From the IMG/VR virus record IMGVR_UViG_3300000234_000015, positions 1-33,281 of that record: a DNA stretch of 33,281 nt; one strand, 5' to 3'. Below are positions 13,764 to 21,698 of this stretch, piece by piece. Source of the DNA: a virus. Both the position numbers and the translations under genes were made by a program. Each line of letters opens with the position of its first letter. Positions within the stretch are counted from its first letter, which is position 1. Under the pieces are notes generated by a model. The model saw nothing but the letters and a program-made list of their open reading frames with translations, ran no database searches and was not told where the DNA came from.

Positions 13764-13826
13764 ATGGGCAGGATAACAGATTTTATTGATTTGTTACTCG
13801 CGATAATGCTCGGTGGGTTTCGATGA
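13764..13826 (+). CDS. 20-aa micro-ORF bridging to terL
   Basis: The frame encodes a short hydrophobic peptide (TDFIDLLLAIMLGG) between the stop at 13763 and the terL ATG at 13823, which it overlaps by ATGA. It probably serves to pass ribosomes to terL, or it may be a tiny membrane peptide. It could equally be chance. Confidence 0.3.
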   Translation: MGRITDFIDLLLAIMLGGFR

Positions 13827-15223
13827 ATGAAAGCATCGAGCCGATAGGCGCAGAGGAGCCGTCCAATCTTCCACGGTTAGGAGAGATGACGATCCCAATA
13901 ATCCTGCAGCTTCCTGAGAAGCTGATGCCTATGGTGACGGCCTTCAACGAATACACGCTGTTCTTGCTGGAAGGTGGGCGTGGTTCTGGGAAGTCACACA
14001 GCGTTGCGCGGTTTCTTCTTTTCCTCGGTGAGAAGCGGAAACTTCGCATTGTGTGTGGGCGTGAAATCCAAGCCAACATCGAAGAAAGCGTTTACACGCT
14101 CTTGAAGGATTTGATTGGCCAATACGACTTATCCTATGAAGTTTTCAAACATAAGATTGTGCACAAGTGGAGTGGTTCAGAGTTCCGCTTCAAGGGTTTC
14201 CGTGAGCAGGGGAACGTAAGCGTTAAGGGGCTTGAGGGCATTGACGTGTTGTGGATTGACGAAGCGCAGTCGATCACGAAGCCGACGCTTGACATCATCA
14301 TGCCGACGATTCGCAAGGAAGCCGCACGCGTATTCTTCACGATGAACCGCTACATGCGCGATGATGCGGTTCCTGAATACTGCGTCGGGAACGCCGACTG
14401 CCTTCACATCAAGATCAACTATCACGAGAATACTTACTGCCCGTTGTCTCTAAAGGTGCAGGCAGAGGCGATGCGCGAAAAGAGCGAGCGCGATTACAAT
14501 CACATTTGGATGGGTCTGCCGCTGCAACAGGCGGACGACTACCTGTTCAACCTCGAAAAGCTTCATAGCTGTTATGGCCGCGTGGCCTTTGGTGATCGCG
14601 TAGGAAGGCAGCGGGTTCTTGCTATCGATTTTGCGGCGCAGGGGAACGATCAATGCGTTGGGACTGTGCTTGACCGTTTAACCAATCAGCACTGGAAGTT
14701 GTCGGAGCGCATTCCATGGGATGAACCGGATACGATGGTTTCGGTCGGGCGTATTGTTGCCATGATAGGCGAGATGAAGCCTAACGTCACGATCATCGAC
14801 ATCGGCGGGATGGGGAAGCCTGTCTTTGATCGTTTAATCGAAGTCGGGATGAAGGTTATTCCGTTTGATGGCGGCGCGACGCAGGGTATTGAGAAAGACC
14901 ATTACGGGAATTGGCGTGCGCAGGGGTATTACACGGTGCGCGAATGGCTTGACCAAGGGTTCCTCATCGTTGACAAGAAGGACGCGGAGGTCGTAAAGCA
15001 GCTTGAAAAGATCAAGATGAAATACCGCTCGAACGGTATCCGCATGATCCAGCCCAAAGTTGATATGAAGGCGGATTTAGGCTACTCTCCTGACGATGCA
15101 GACAGCTTGATGATGGCGATTGTCGGGGCGGCCTACCATCTACGCGGGTCATCGAACACGATAGCTGGGAACGATGGGACGGGCTATAAGCGCAAGTACG
15201 ATGGTTCTCGACGCAAGATTTGA
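13823..15223 (+). CDS. terL: Terminase large subunit (packaging ATPase/nuclease)
   Basis: The 466-aa protein shows Walker A GGRGSGKS (51-58), Walker B plus catalytic Glu VLWIDEAQ (142-149) and the coupling motif FTMNRY (172-177). After a linker comes the RNase H-like nuclease domain with acidic residues in LAIDFAAQG (D269), TIIDIGG (D326) and SPDDADSL (D424/D425). This is the Terminase_3 family layout and length. The protein docks on the portal, pumps DNA into the procapsid and cuts the concatemer. All key residues are present, so it should be active. It is separated from terS by a 5.2-kb gene island. Confidence 0.93.
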   Translation: MNESIEPIGAEEPSNLPRLGEMTIPIILQLPEKLMPMVTAFNEYTLFLLEGGRGSGKSHSVARFLLFLGEKRKLRIVCGREIQANIEESVYTLLKDLIGQYDLSYEVFKHKIVHKWSGSEFRFKGFREQGNVSVKGLEGIDVLWIDEAQSITKPTLDIIMPTIRKEAARVFFTMNRYMRDDAVPEYCVGNADCLHIKINYHENTYCPLSLKVQAEAMREKSERDYNHIWMGLPLQQADDYLFNLEKLHSCYGRVAFGDRVGRQRVLAIDFAAQGNDQCVGTVLDRLTNQHWKLSERIPWDEPDTMVSVGRIVAMIGEMKPNVTIIDIGGMGKPVFDRLIEVGMKVIPFDGGATQGIEKDHYGNWRAQGYYTVREWLDQGFLIVDKKDAEVVKQLEKIKMKYRSNGIRMIQPKVDMKADLGYSPDDADSLMMAIVGAAYHLRGSSNTIAGNDGTGYKRKYDGSRRKI

Positions 15224-15257
15224 AACATGGTAAACTGCGACACGCGAAAGGACGGAC

Positions 15258-15743
15258 ATGGCCATCACTGTTGAAATTATTGAGAAGGGCGACGAAGCTG
15301 CGATCAAGCAGATTGTTTCCCTTTCCGGCGTTTTCACTAACGAATGCCTGTTGTTTCGCACGCTTGTGTTTGACGAAAGTAAATGTTCAGTTTTTACCCA
15401 TAAAGTGCAGCAATGCGGCGACATAATTCTTGCTTGTGTGGACGGGGTAGCGGCTGGCTATTCGGCTGTTGTTGAAGATGATACGGTTACAGAGAAACCG
15501 AGGCTTGAAATGGTGACGTTTTACGTTCACCCTTCGTTTCGGAATAGTGGTGTTGGGGCAGCGCTGGCCGACAAGGTTGTTGAGTTGATCGACGAGCGCG
15601 GGAATGGATATTCGCAGTTGGCTATTTGTGCGTATTTTGAAAATGATCGTGAAATCATACAACGCGCAACAGAACTCCTCTTCAAGCGGAGAGGTTTTAA
15701 GCAAGTTGGTGTAATCCTTGGAAAGATGGGAGACGAAAAATGA
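15258..15743 (+). CDS. GNAT-family N-acetyltransferase
   Basis: The 161-aa protein has the GNAT core. A beta strand leads to motif A (VTFYVHPSFRNSGVGAALAD, 86-105), with the acetyl-CoA pyrophosphate loop R-N-S-G-V-G-A, and then motif B (FKRRGFKQVG). It transfers acetyl from acetyl-CoA to an amine, with unknown target. AAAGGA lies upstream of the ATG, and the stop overlaps the next start (ATGA). GNAT genes next to terL and the portal are seen in several podoviruses. Possible targets are a host factor or a virion protein. Confidence 0.8.
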   Translation: MAITVEIIEKGDEAAIKQIVSLSGVFTNECLLFRTLVFDESKCSVFTHKVQQCGDIILACVDGVAAGYSAVVEDDTVTEKPRLEMVTFYVHPSFRNSGVGAALADKVVELIDERGNGYSQLAICAYFENDREIIQRATELLFKRRGFKQVGVILGKMGDEK

Positions 15744-15934
15744 AGTTTTTTGGAAAATTGTTTGGTGGCGGTGATGAGCCAAAAGTTTCACCTGATGCGG
15801 GTAATGAGACTAACGCTGAGAAGCGCAAGGTAAAACAAAGCCGCTCAGCGCTTCTAGGGACGCTTGGCGGCGTTGTTGGTGATGAACTTAATCCTGGCGA
15901 AGTCAAGCGGCGCACGTCCCTTCTCGGTAATTAA
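15740..15934 (+). CDS. Small protein (64 aa) with conserved C-terminal tail, copy 1
   Basis: Product not recognised. It starts MKFFGKLFGGGDEPKVSPDA, has a basic middle (EKRKVKQSRSALLGTLGG) and ends GDELNPGEVKRRTSLLGN. The next gene ends almost identically, so the two are paralogues or share a docking tail. The ATG overlaps the GNAT stop. Position just before the portal gene suggests a small virion or assembly protein that binds the portal or capsid through the tail. Confidence 0.6.
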   Translation: MKFFGKLFGGGDEPKVSPDAGNETNAEKRKVKQSRSALLGTLGGVVGDELNPGEVKRRTSLLGN

Positions 15935-15951
15935 AAAAAGGGGTAAGAGAA

Positions 15952-16230
15952 ATGAAGTTTGTCTCAAAAATGGGTGCTGGCGAGGAGAAACCAAAGGTTG
16001 AAAAAAGGTCTGATTACATGCTCGATGTTACGGGTCCCCCTGCGCCAAACACAGCCTTCTTACCCAATGAAGGTTTAGTTGTGGGTATGATCGATAAACC
16101 AAGCCGATCAGCGATCTTGAAACCTGCCGCCGAAGCCCGATCAACGCTTTATGAAACCGAAGGCGGCGGCGAGGGGGATGAACTTGAACCTGGTGAAGTC
16201 AAGCGGCGTAAAACGCTTCTAGGAAATTAA
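15952..16230 (+). CDS. Small protein (92 aa) with conserved C-terminal tail, copy 2
   Basis: Product not recognised. It shares with its upstream neighbour the MKF start, a PKVEK/PKVSP stretch, SRSAIL, and the C-terminus GDELEPGEVKRRKTLLGN. The extra middle section (DYMLDVTGPPAPNTAFLPNE and on) is Pro-rich and probably disordered. It has a GGGG ribosome binding site and lies 18 bp before the portal gene. Probably an ancient tandem duplication with divergence, kept for two related virion or assembly roles. Confidence 0.6.
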   Translation: MKFVSKMGAGEEKPKVEKRSDYMLDVTGPPAPNTAFLPNEGLVVGMIDKPSRSAILKPAAEARSTLYETEGGGEGDELEPGEVKRRKTLLGN

Positions 16231-16248
16231 GGCGAAGGAAGCCAAGCT

Positions 16249-18048
16249 ATGAAAACGCAATTCGAAAATGTCTATGAGCTTTACTCCGCGTGCAAAACCG
16301 AATGGGAGCGGAATAGGCCTAAGTGGCTAGACATTTCTCGATTTGTTGGGATCACTGTTGATGTTGATTACGTTTACAACAGAGGCTTTGGCACGAAGAC
16401 AGGCCAAGACGTTGACCAATACGTTGATGATCCGACGGCAGCGTTGTGCGTTAATCAGGCTGGCGATTACGTTACAGGCATCATGTGGGGAACAGGCGAG
16501 AAGGTTTTTGACCTTATTCCGTCTCGTTATGTGACAGAGTTTGTTGACAGCGAAGTTGTTGAGGATTACTTCGCTTTTGCAACAGACCAAACGCTTTACC
16601 ACATGAACCATTCTGACGCAGGGCTTTCGACGGCCATGAAGTCATATGCTTATGACCAGCAGGGATTTGGGACATCTGGTATTGGGTCATTCCTTAACAA
16701 GCAATTTCTGCGCGGTGTGTCGCACAACGCTTTGGTATTCAGCAACCACGGCGTTGATAATCTTATGATTGACGAAGGGCGTGGTGGACAATGCGATATT
16801 GTGTTTGTCAATTACAACTGGAAGATTAACAGGATTGTTGGCGAGTTTTGTATGGACGGCGGAGATCTTGACCAACAGAAGTTTGGGGAACTCCCGACAG
16901 TTATGCAGGACGCGCACAAGCAAGGTAATTACAACACTAACTTTAGGATTGTGTTTGGGTTTTTCCCGCGAGACGATTACGACCCTAAGTTAAAGGGGAA
17001 GCGTGGGGCGAAATATAAAGGCGTGTGGTTCTTGGACGACGCGCACGACAACAAGACCTTCTATGAGGAAGATTTCATTGACCGTCCGATCGCCGTAGCG
17101 CGAGCCATTAAGGTTCGCGGAGAGGTTTTTGGGCGGGCAGCAGGAACACTTCTCAACAGCACGATTAAGGGCGTAAACTTTTTAGTGGGGACAGCAATCG
17201 AGGTTGTTGAGAAAATGTCTAACCCGTCTATTGGGTTGTTCAGCAATTCGATCTTCGGTGAGAGCGTCCTCGACACGTCGCCCAACGGGTTGACAGTGTT
17301 TAACCAAACGCTTGCAGGCGGGACGCAATCTCCTGCTTTCCCGATTTATGACGTTGGCGATCCTTCTGCTATTCTAAAGTTCATTGTTCCTTACATGAAT
17401 GAGAAGATCACCACAGGCTTTAAGGTTGATGCACTGCTTGATTTCTCATCGGCCAAGGAAATGACGGCGACAGAAAGCTTGCAGCGCTATGCCATACGCG
17501 GCAAGTCTCTCGCGGGTATGTTGCTTCAGCAGAAGAACGAATGTTTGGTTCCGATAACCAACAGGTCTGTTTCGCTCTTAATGTCTATTGGAGAGCTTGG
17601 CGTTGATCCTACCGACATGAATAAGGTTAAGCAGTTGCGCCAGCTTGGGCAGAGTCGTCGTATTATTCCCGATGCCGTTTTAGAAGTAATGAAATCTGGG
17701 AAGCCATGGTTTGAAATCCGGTGGAACAACGAGCTTGAAAAGCTGGTTAGGACGGAATCCGTTCAGAACCTGATGCAGATTATCAACGCGATAACGGCTA
17801 TAGCTGGTTTATACCCTTCGATTATTGCGGCTATTGATTGGTATAAATTATTGAAAGATATAAACGAAAACCTTGACGTTAACAACCAAATCCTTCTTAC
17901 TGAAAGGGAGTTCAAAGCTCAGGTCGCCGCAGCCGCTGAACAACAGGCTCAAATGATGGCGATCCAAGCTGGCGAGGTCGCATCGAAATCTTCGGCCAAT
18001 ATGGCGCGTGCGAACAAGGAAAACACAGAGGCAAAAAATGCAGTCTGA
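16249..18048 (+). CDS. Portal / head-tail connector protein (T7 gp8-like)
   Basis: At 599 aa it has the size and N-terminal pattern of the podoviral head-to-tail connector family: ELYSACKTEWERNRPKWLDI, the AGDYVTGIMWGTGEKVFDLI region, then AFATDQTLYHMNHSDAGLST. A long central beta/alpha region follows, and a C-terminal helical tail rich in Ala/Gln (QVAAAAEQQAQMMAIQAGEV), typical of the portal crown/barrel. A dodecamer at one capsid vertex forms the DNA entry channel and docks TerL and the tail. AAGGA lies upstream of the ATG. The gene overlaps the next by 11 nt. Confidence 0.88.
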   Translation: MKTQFENVYELYSACKTEWERNRPKWLDISRFVGITVDVDYVYNRGFGTKTGQDVDQYVDDPTAALCVNQAGDYVTGIMWGTGEKVFDLIPSRYVTEFVDSEVVEDYFAFATDQTLYHMNHSDAGLSTAMKSYAYDQQGFGTSGIGSFLNKQFLRGVSHNALVFSNHGVDNLMIDEGRGGQCDIVFVNYNWKINRIVGEFCMDGGDLDQQKFGELPTVMQDAHKQGNYNTNFRIVFGFFPRDDYDPKLKGKRGAKYKGVWFLDDAHDNKTFYEEDFIDRPIAVARAIKVRGEVFGRAAGTLLNSTIKGVNFLVGTAIEVVEKMSNPSIGLFSNSIFGESVLDTSPNGLTVFNQTLAGGTQSPAFPIYDVGDPSAILKFIVPYMNEKITTGFKVDALLDFSSAKEMTATESLQRYAIRGKSLAGMLLQQKNECLVPITNRSVSLLMSIGELGVDPTDMNKVKQLRQLGQSRRIIPDAVLEVMKSGKPWFEIRWNNELEKLVRTESVQNLMQIINAITAIAGLYPSIIAAIDWYKLLKDINENLDVNNQILLTEREFKAQVAAAAEQQAQMMAIQAGEVASKSSANMARANKENTEAKNAV

Positions 18049-18349
18049 GACTAAGAGTAATCCAACGACAACGGCGGAAAAGCTTCAAGAGCAACAGGCC
18101 GCACGCGAACAGGGCGAGGGTATCGCCAAAGAACGCGCTGAGGATTACAAGAAAGCGATTAATGGCGTTGTCTCGACCCCTAACGGCGAGCTTGTCATGA
18201 AGGCGTTTGTCAAGGCGCTTGGTGTCTTTGCGGTAAAGCCGAACCGCGATGGCATGGCCTTGGTTAGCGATAAGGCGTTGCGTGACTTCTATCTCACGTT
18301 CATCAGGCCTTATCTTGATGAAGACCTTCGGCGCAACATAGAAAACTAA
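18038..18349 (+). CDS. Bbp19-like small virion-region protein (103 aa)
   Basis: The protein begins MQSETKSNPTTTAEKLQEQQ, with a coiled, charged start (AAREQGEGIAKERAEDYKKA). It is followed by a segment like VVSTPNGELVMKAFVKALGV and the end LRDFYLTFIRPYLDEDLRRN. The pattern and position between portal and scaffold match the Bbp19-like family of podoviruses related to Bordetella phage BPP-1. Function is unknown. The ATG at 18038 with AGAGG upstream is used. Family assignment is from memory of pattern and context. Confidence 0.6.
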   Translation: MQSETKSNPTTTAEKLQEQQAAREQGEGIAKERAEDYKKAINGVVSTPNGELVMKAFVKALGVFAVKPNRDGMALVSDKALRDFYLTFIRPYLDEDLRRNIEN

Positions 18350-18361
18350 GAAAGGATTAAC

Positions 18362-19267
18362 ATGCCTGAAGAATTCCAAGGTGATTCCCCCGCTATTGCG
18401 GATACGGGATCAGCAGGGACGGGGGCGACCCAATCTCAGCAAGGCGTAGAAGGGGCACAGACAGGGCAGGAAGGCGTTGGACAGCAAGCGCGGCAGGGTG
18501 GTAGCCCACAGACTGATCTAGTCATCCCAGACGCTTACAAAGAGCGTGGATGGGCAGGGAAAGTGAAGAGCGTCGAAGATGCCTTCAAACTCATAGACAA
18601 TCAGGATCAACTCATCGGGAAGAAGACAGTAACGGCGTTGGATTACACCAAGGCCACGCCGGAGGAAATAGCTGAGCATCACTCGAAGCTGGCTCCAAAG
18701 GACGCATCTTTGTACAATTTCAATGCTTCTACTGACGACAAGGTAGCCTCGGCTGTTGGCGATGTGTTTATGAAGGCTGGCATTAACGAATACCAAGGTA
18801 AACAGGTGCTCCAGCTTTTGCATCCAATGATTAAGGAGATTGAGAAAGCGCAGAACCAAGATGCCGTATCAGAAGAAGGGTACGCAAAGCTTGCGCAGGC
18901 TGCATTTGGTGAGACCTTCAAGACCAATCTAGGCAAGGCTGAGGCCACGCTAAAGCAGTATGCGCCGGACGACGACAGTAAAAAAGTCTTTGACACTATG
19001 CCAAATAGCCAGAGGATTGCTGTTGACAAGACGGTTAACAAGATCGTCGAAGGCTATGAAGCGCGTATCTCGAAAATCCTGAAAGAGCATGGTATTCAGG
19101 AAAGTGGCGCACAAGGAGCAGGTGGGCTAGGGAAGATGGCTGGAAACCTCGACGACCAGCGCCGCGACATCCGCTCGCAGATCAGGGGCATCGAAAGCCG
19201 TCCACACACGGCGGCAGAGAAACAGGCCTTGATCGAAAAGCTCGCTTCAACATACACCAATAAGTAA
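18362..19267 (+). CDS. Capsid assembly scaffolding protein
   Basis: The 301-aa protein is acidic and low-complexity at the start (Gly/Gln/Thr-rich, residues 1-50). It then carries the IPDAYKERGWAGKVKSVEDA / FKLIDNQDQLIGKK pattern typical of podoviral scaffolds, long helices with many Lys/Glu, and a basic helical C-terminus (LDDQRRDIRSQIRGIESRPH) that would bind the capsid protein. It lies between portal and capsid, as expected. It is needed to build the procapsid and is then released. AAAGGA precedes the ATG. Confidence 0.75.
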   Translation: MPEEFQGDSPAIADTGSAGTGATQSQQGVEGAQTGQEGVGQQARQGGSPQTDLVIPDAYKERGWAGKVKSVEDAFKLIDNQDQLIGKKTVTALDYTKATPEEIAEHHSKLAPKDASLYNFNASTDDKVASAVGDVFMKAGINEYQGKQVLQLLHPMIKEIEKAQNQDAVSEEGYAKLAQAAFGETFKTNLGKAEATLKQYAPDDDSKKVFDTMPNSQRIAVDKTVNKIVEGYEARISKILKEHGIQESGAQGAGGLGKMAGNLDDQRRDIRSQIRGIESRPHTAAEKQALIEKLASTYTNK

Positions 19268-19279
19268 AGGAATAGGAAC

Positions 19280-19969
19280 ATGAAAGCTCTTAAACTTACA
19301 ATCTCCGGCTCATATCGAAACGCCAAGCATGAGGCGATTGACTTCGAAAACGTCACAGGTATCGTGCCTGTTGTAGAGCATGACCTGGCCGTTTATCATA
19401 TGCAAAGTCGCTATGCGCTTCGCTGGATCAAGGCGGCATTAACATCTGACGGCGACAAGATGTATCCTGAGCGTGTCGATGATATGCGCCAGACCTTCAC
19501 GGATAATTTCGAAGAGGTCGATGTCACCCTTTCCTTCCTCGGCAAGAACATCAAGGACATGACCGCTGACGAGCTACAAGACCTTGCAGCCTACAAAGAC
19601 CTTCGGACGATCCCCCTGCCGCAAGAGGTTTCCGGCGTATCGTTGCGGGAGCTTCGTGTAGCAGCGTATGCCGCCTATTCGGATGCGTTTAACGGGACAA
19701 GTCTGATGAAGGAAAAAGATCAGGAAGGGTTTAATTACGCAACGCTTCCTGCTCTCGTTATCGCAGGGGAGGCTAGGCGCGATCCGACGGTCAAGCTGAC
19801 GAACGAAGAGGTTCTTGAGCTGGAACAGAAAAGGATGGACGTTTCCTCAACACCGAAGTCGAACATGACCATTGACGACCTTCGTAAAGTGGCGAAACAG
19901 AAGAACATTCAAGTCTCGGCTAATATGGGATTTGACGATCTCTACACAAAGATTTATGGTGGTTCATAA
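19280..19969 (+). CDS. Hypothetical structural-region protein (229 aa) with SAP/HeH-like C-terminus
   Basis: Not firmly recognised. It begins MKALKLTISGSYRNAKHEAI, a beta-rich domain (about 1-90) with a VPVVEHDLAVYHMQSRYALR segment. A helical middle follows, and a C-terminal unit MTIDDLRKVAKQKNIQVSAN / MGFDDLYTKIYGG (about 196-229) resembles the helix-extended-loop-helix (HeH/SAP/Rho-N) nucleic-acid-binding fold. Position between scaffold and capsid suggests a virion or assembly protein. The gene is followed by a strong terminator. The small fold call is by eye only. Confidence 0.6.
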   Translation: MKALKLTISGSYRNAKHEAIDFENVTGIVPVVEHDLAVYHMQSRYALRWIKAALTSDGDKMYPERVDDMRQTFTDNFEEVDVTLSFLGKNIKDMTADELQDLAAYKDLRTIPLPQEVSGVSLRELRVAAYAAYSDAFNGTSLMKEKDQEGFNYATLPALVIAGEARRDPTVKLTNEEVLELEQKRMDVSSTPKSNMTIDDLRKVAKQKNIQVSANMGFDDLYTKIYGGS

Positions 19970-19992
19970 TTCCTGATGGTTGGTTGGGAAGG

Positions 19993-20026
19993 AAAAGGGG
20001 CGGCCTTCAAGCTGCCCCTTTTTTAT
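19993..20026 (+). terminator. Rho-independent terminator upstream of the capsid gene
   Basis: The stem 19993-20004 (AAAAGGGGCGGC) pairs with 20011-20022 with one G-T wobble, loop CTTCAA, and the T run covers 20019-20024. It should end the packaging/scaffold transcript so that capsid synthesis depends on the next promoter. Confidence 0.88.
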
Positions 20027-20029
20027 TAC

Positions 20030-20064
20030 TTGCATAAAAGTTAATTTCTGTTATTATTACTTTC
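20030..20064 (+). promoter_or_regulatory. Probable promoter of the major capsid gene
   Basis: TTGCAT (20030-20035), a 16-bp spacer and TATTAT (20052-20057) give a plausible promoter directly after the terminator. TATTACTTTC (20055-20064) matches the motif seen several times in the iteron region. The long leader (about 115 nt) has no recognisable RNA element. It holds only a repeated CGGATAC (about 20064 and 20129). Confidence 0.45.
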
Positions 20065-20181
20065 GGATACTCGCGTCCTGCGACCCATGATGGCCACCAG
20101 CCGAAAATGGTAGAAAGCCCGATATTATCGGATACCTTTCGAGAAAAAAATCACACATCAAACTTAGCAAGGAGATTGGAA

Positions 20182-21111
20182 ATGCCTTCCAGCACATATA
20201 ACCCTAGCATCGATCAGGGCGCGAAGCTGAACTTCATTGACAGCTTTTACGAACTGGCGCAGCAAACCAAGTCCCAACTCGTCGCCACCGGAGCAATCAA
20301 GTGGCTTCCGTCGAAGGGCAAAACAAACAACATGGCTCGTATCGGCAAGATCGAGCTGCAAGAAGTTGCTACCCGCAACCCTGACAAGCAATATGGTGAT
20401 TACGCGCTTGATAACCGCCAGTTCTCGAAGAAGCGTTTTACGCGAACTGTCACCATTGACGCGAAATACGACATCAACGAACTGCTTAAAGACCCGACAT
20501 CGGACATCTTGACGCAGCTCAACAACGCCAAAGAACGTGTAATCGACCGTATTGCGATTGCCGTTGCCGTTGGTAGTGTTTTGGTTGGTGCGCCTGATAC
20601 AGCTCCTTCATCGATCTCTGCCGCCACAGATGGCGTTCTGACGATTGATGCGACGGCTGGCTTTGTTTATACGACTGTTCAGAAAATCACGCAGAACTTC
20701 GTTAACAACGATGTTGATATGATGACGGCTCTGCGCTCGACGATCTGCATCACGGGTAAAGAAAACACGTCTCTGATGGGTGAAGATAAGTTTATCAACA
20801 CCCGCTATATCAGCGGCCTACCCGTAGAACAGGGCGTTATGAAAAAGGCTGGCACTTACCCAATCGTTCTCTTCGCTGGGTCTGAAAACGGTGGCATCCA
20901 AGTCACAAGCCCTATCTTGCCCGAAGCCACGACAACGCGCTCTTGCGTTGTTCTTGCGCCTGAGAGCATTGCTATGGCGATGGAGATTGGTGATGTCAGT
21001 GTTGAGAAGGCCAGCACGAAGGTGAACTCGTATGACATTACCATCGATCTTTGGATTAATGGTATGCGCACCGAGGGCGTGAAGGTTCAACTTGCCACCA
21101 CAACGATGTAA
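20182..21111 (+). CDS. Major capsid protein
   Basis: The 309-aa protein has the N-terminal region LNFIDSFYELAQQTKSQLVA, the beta-rich RFTRTVTIDAKYDINELLKD segment, a central helix region, and the C-terminal strands ESIAMAMEIGDVSVEKASTK then YDITIDLWINGMRTEGVKVQ. This is the type of podoviral capsid protein with the HK97 fold. It forms the icosahedral shell. The start at 20182 (MPSSTYNP) has AAGGAGA seven bases upstream and is preferred over a frame start at 20107. A dedicated promoter and flanking hairpins support high expression. Confidence 0.8.
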   Translation: MPSSTYNPSIDQGAKLNFIDSFYELAQQTKSQLVATGAIKWLPSKGKTNNMARIGKIELQEVATRNPDKQYGDYALDNRQFSKKRFTRTVTIDAKYDINELLKDPTSDILTQLNNAKERVIDRIAIAVAVGSVLVGAPDTAPSSISAATDGVLTIDATAGFVYTTVQKITQNFVNNDVDMMTALRSTICITGKENTSLMGEDKFINTRYISGLPVEQGVMKKAGTYPIVLFAGSENGGIQVTSPILPEATTTRSCVVLAPESIAMAMEIGDVSVEKASTKVNSYDITIDLWINGMRTEGVKVQLATTTM

Positions 21112-21115
21112 GACA

Positions 21116-21143
21116 GGGGAGGCGGTGTAACAGCCGCCTTCCT
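21116..21143 (+). promoter_or_regulatory. Hairpin after the capsid gene without T run
   Basis: An imperfect 11-bp stem (GGGAGGCGGT paired through G-T wobbles with GCCGCCTTCC) has loop GTAACA. No U tract follows, so it is probably not a terminator. It may protect or partly attenuate the capsid mRNA ahead of the decoration-like gene. Confidence 0.55.
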
Positions 21144-21175
21144 ATCTCGAAACAAGTCTCTAAAGGAGAAAAACA

Positions 21176-21691
21176 ATGTCAGATAAAGTAAACAACCTCC
21201 TTACTTCCTCGGCTCGCAATGCGCGTTTCGAAAGTGGTAAGCAGGCTATGGTGGTTGACTTTCAAACGTCTATCACTGCTGCGAACTCTGCTGCTGGCGA
21301 CAAAATCGTTTTGGCTGCGGGCTTGTCCTTTGCCGATCGCATTTCGTCCGTCCGCACAGGTGGTCAAGGCACTCCTGCCTTGACAGGTGCTACAGACAAC
21401 GACCTCGGCTTCTGGTATAAGAATGCCGCTGGAACATTAGTGGAACTGGATAAGGATATTCTGTGGAACGGCATCACGCTCGCCACATCTGTAACCTATC
21501 CTGACTTGCTGACGGGGTTTAACTCTGCGCTCGACCGCTCGATGAATATCGGGCAGTTGCTTAGCAAGGGTGTTGACCAAGAACCCGCTGGCGGTGTCTT
21601 CCTCGTTTTGCAGACGAACAACGCAAACACGGCTGCTGGCCCTCTGTTGCTGAACTTGTTCATCGACATCGACGAGGCTACCACGGCCTAA
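21176..21691 (+). CDS. Putative capsid decoration or minor structural protein (171 aa)
   Basis: Not firmly recognised. The protein is beta-rich and Ala/Thr/Gly-rich (DFQTSITAANSAAGDKIVLA, FLVLQTNNANTAAGPLLLNL), with no charged coiled coils and no signal. It follows the capsid gene with its own AAAGGAG site and ends in a terminator-like hairpin. The pair capsid plus this gene form one small unit. A decoration or head-fibre protein is the best guess from place and composition. Confidence 0.6.
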   Translation: MSDKVNNLLTSSARNARFESGKQAMVVDFQTSITAANSAAGDKIVLAAGLSFADRISSVRTGGQGTPALTGATDNDLGFWYKNAAGTLVELDKDILWNGITLATSVTYPDLLTGFNSALDRSMNIGQLLSKGVDQEPAGGVFLVLQTNNANTAAGPLLLNLFIDIDEATTA

Positions 21692-21698
21692 ACGTGTT

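Noticed and set aside
20107-20181. 25-residue N-terminal extension of the capsid gene
   Set aside because: The ATG at 20182 has a strong AAGGAGA site at the right distance, while 20107 has none, and the extension lies in the leader region.
20023-20181. Possible tRNA or riboswitch in the capsid leader
   Set aside because: No cloverleaf, T-loop signature or extended stem could be found; only a repeated CGGATAC is visible.
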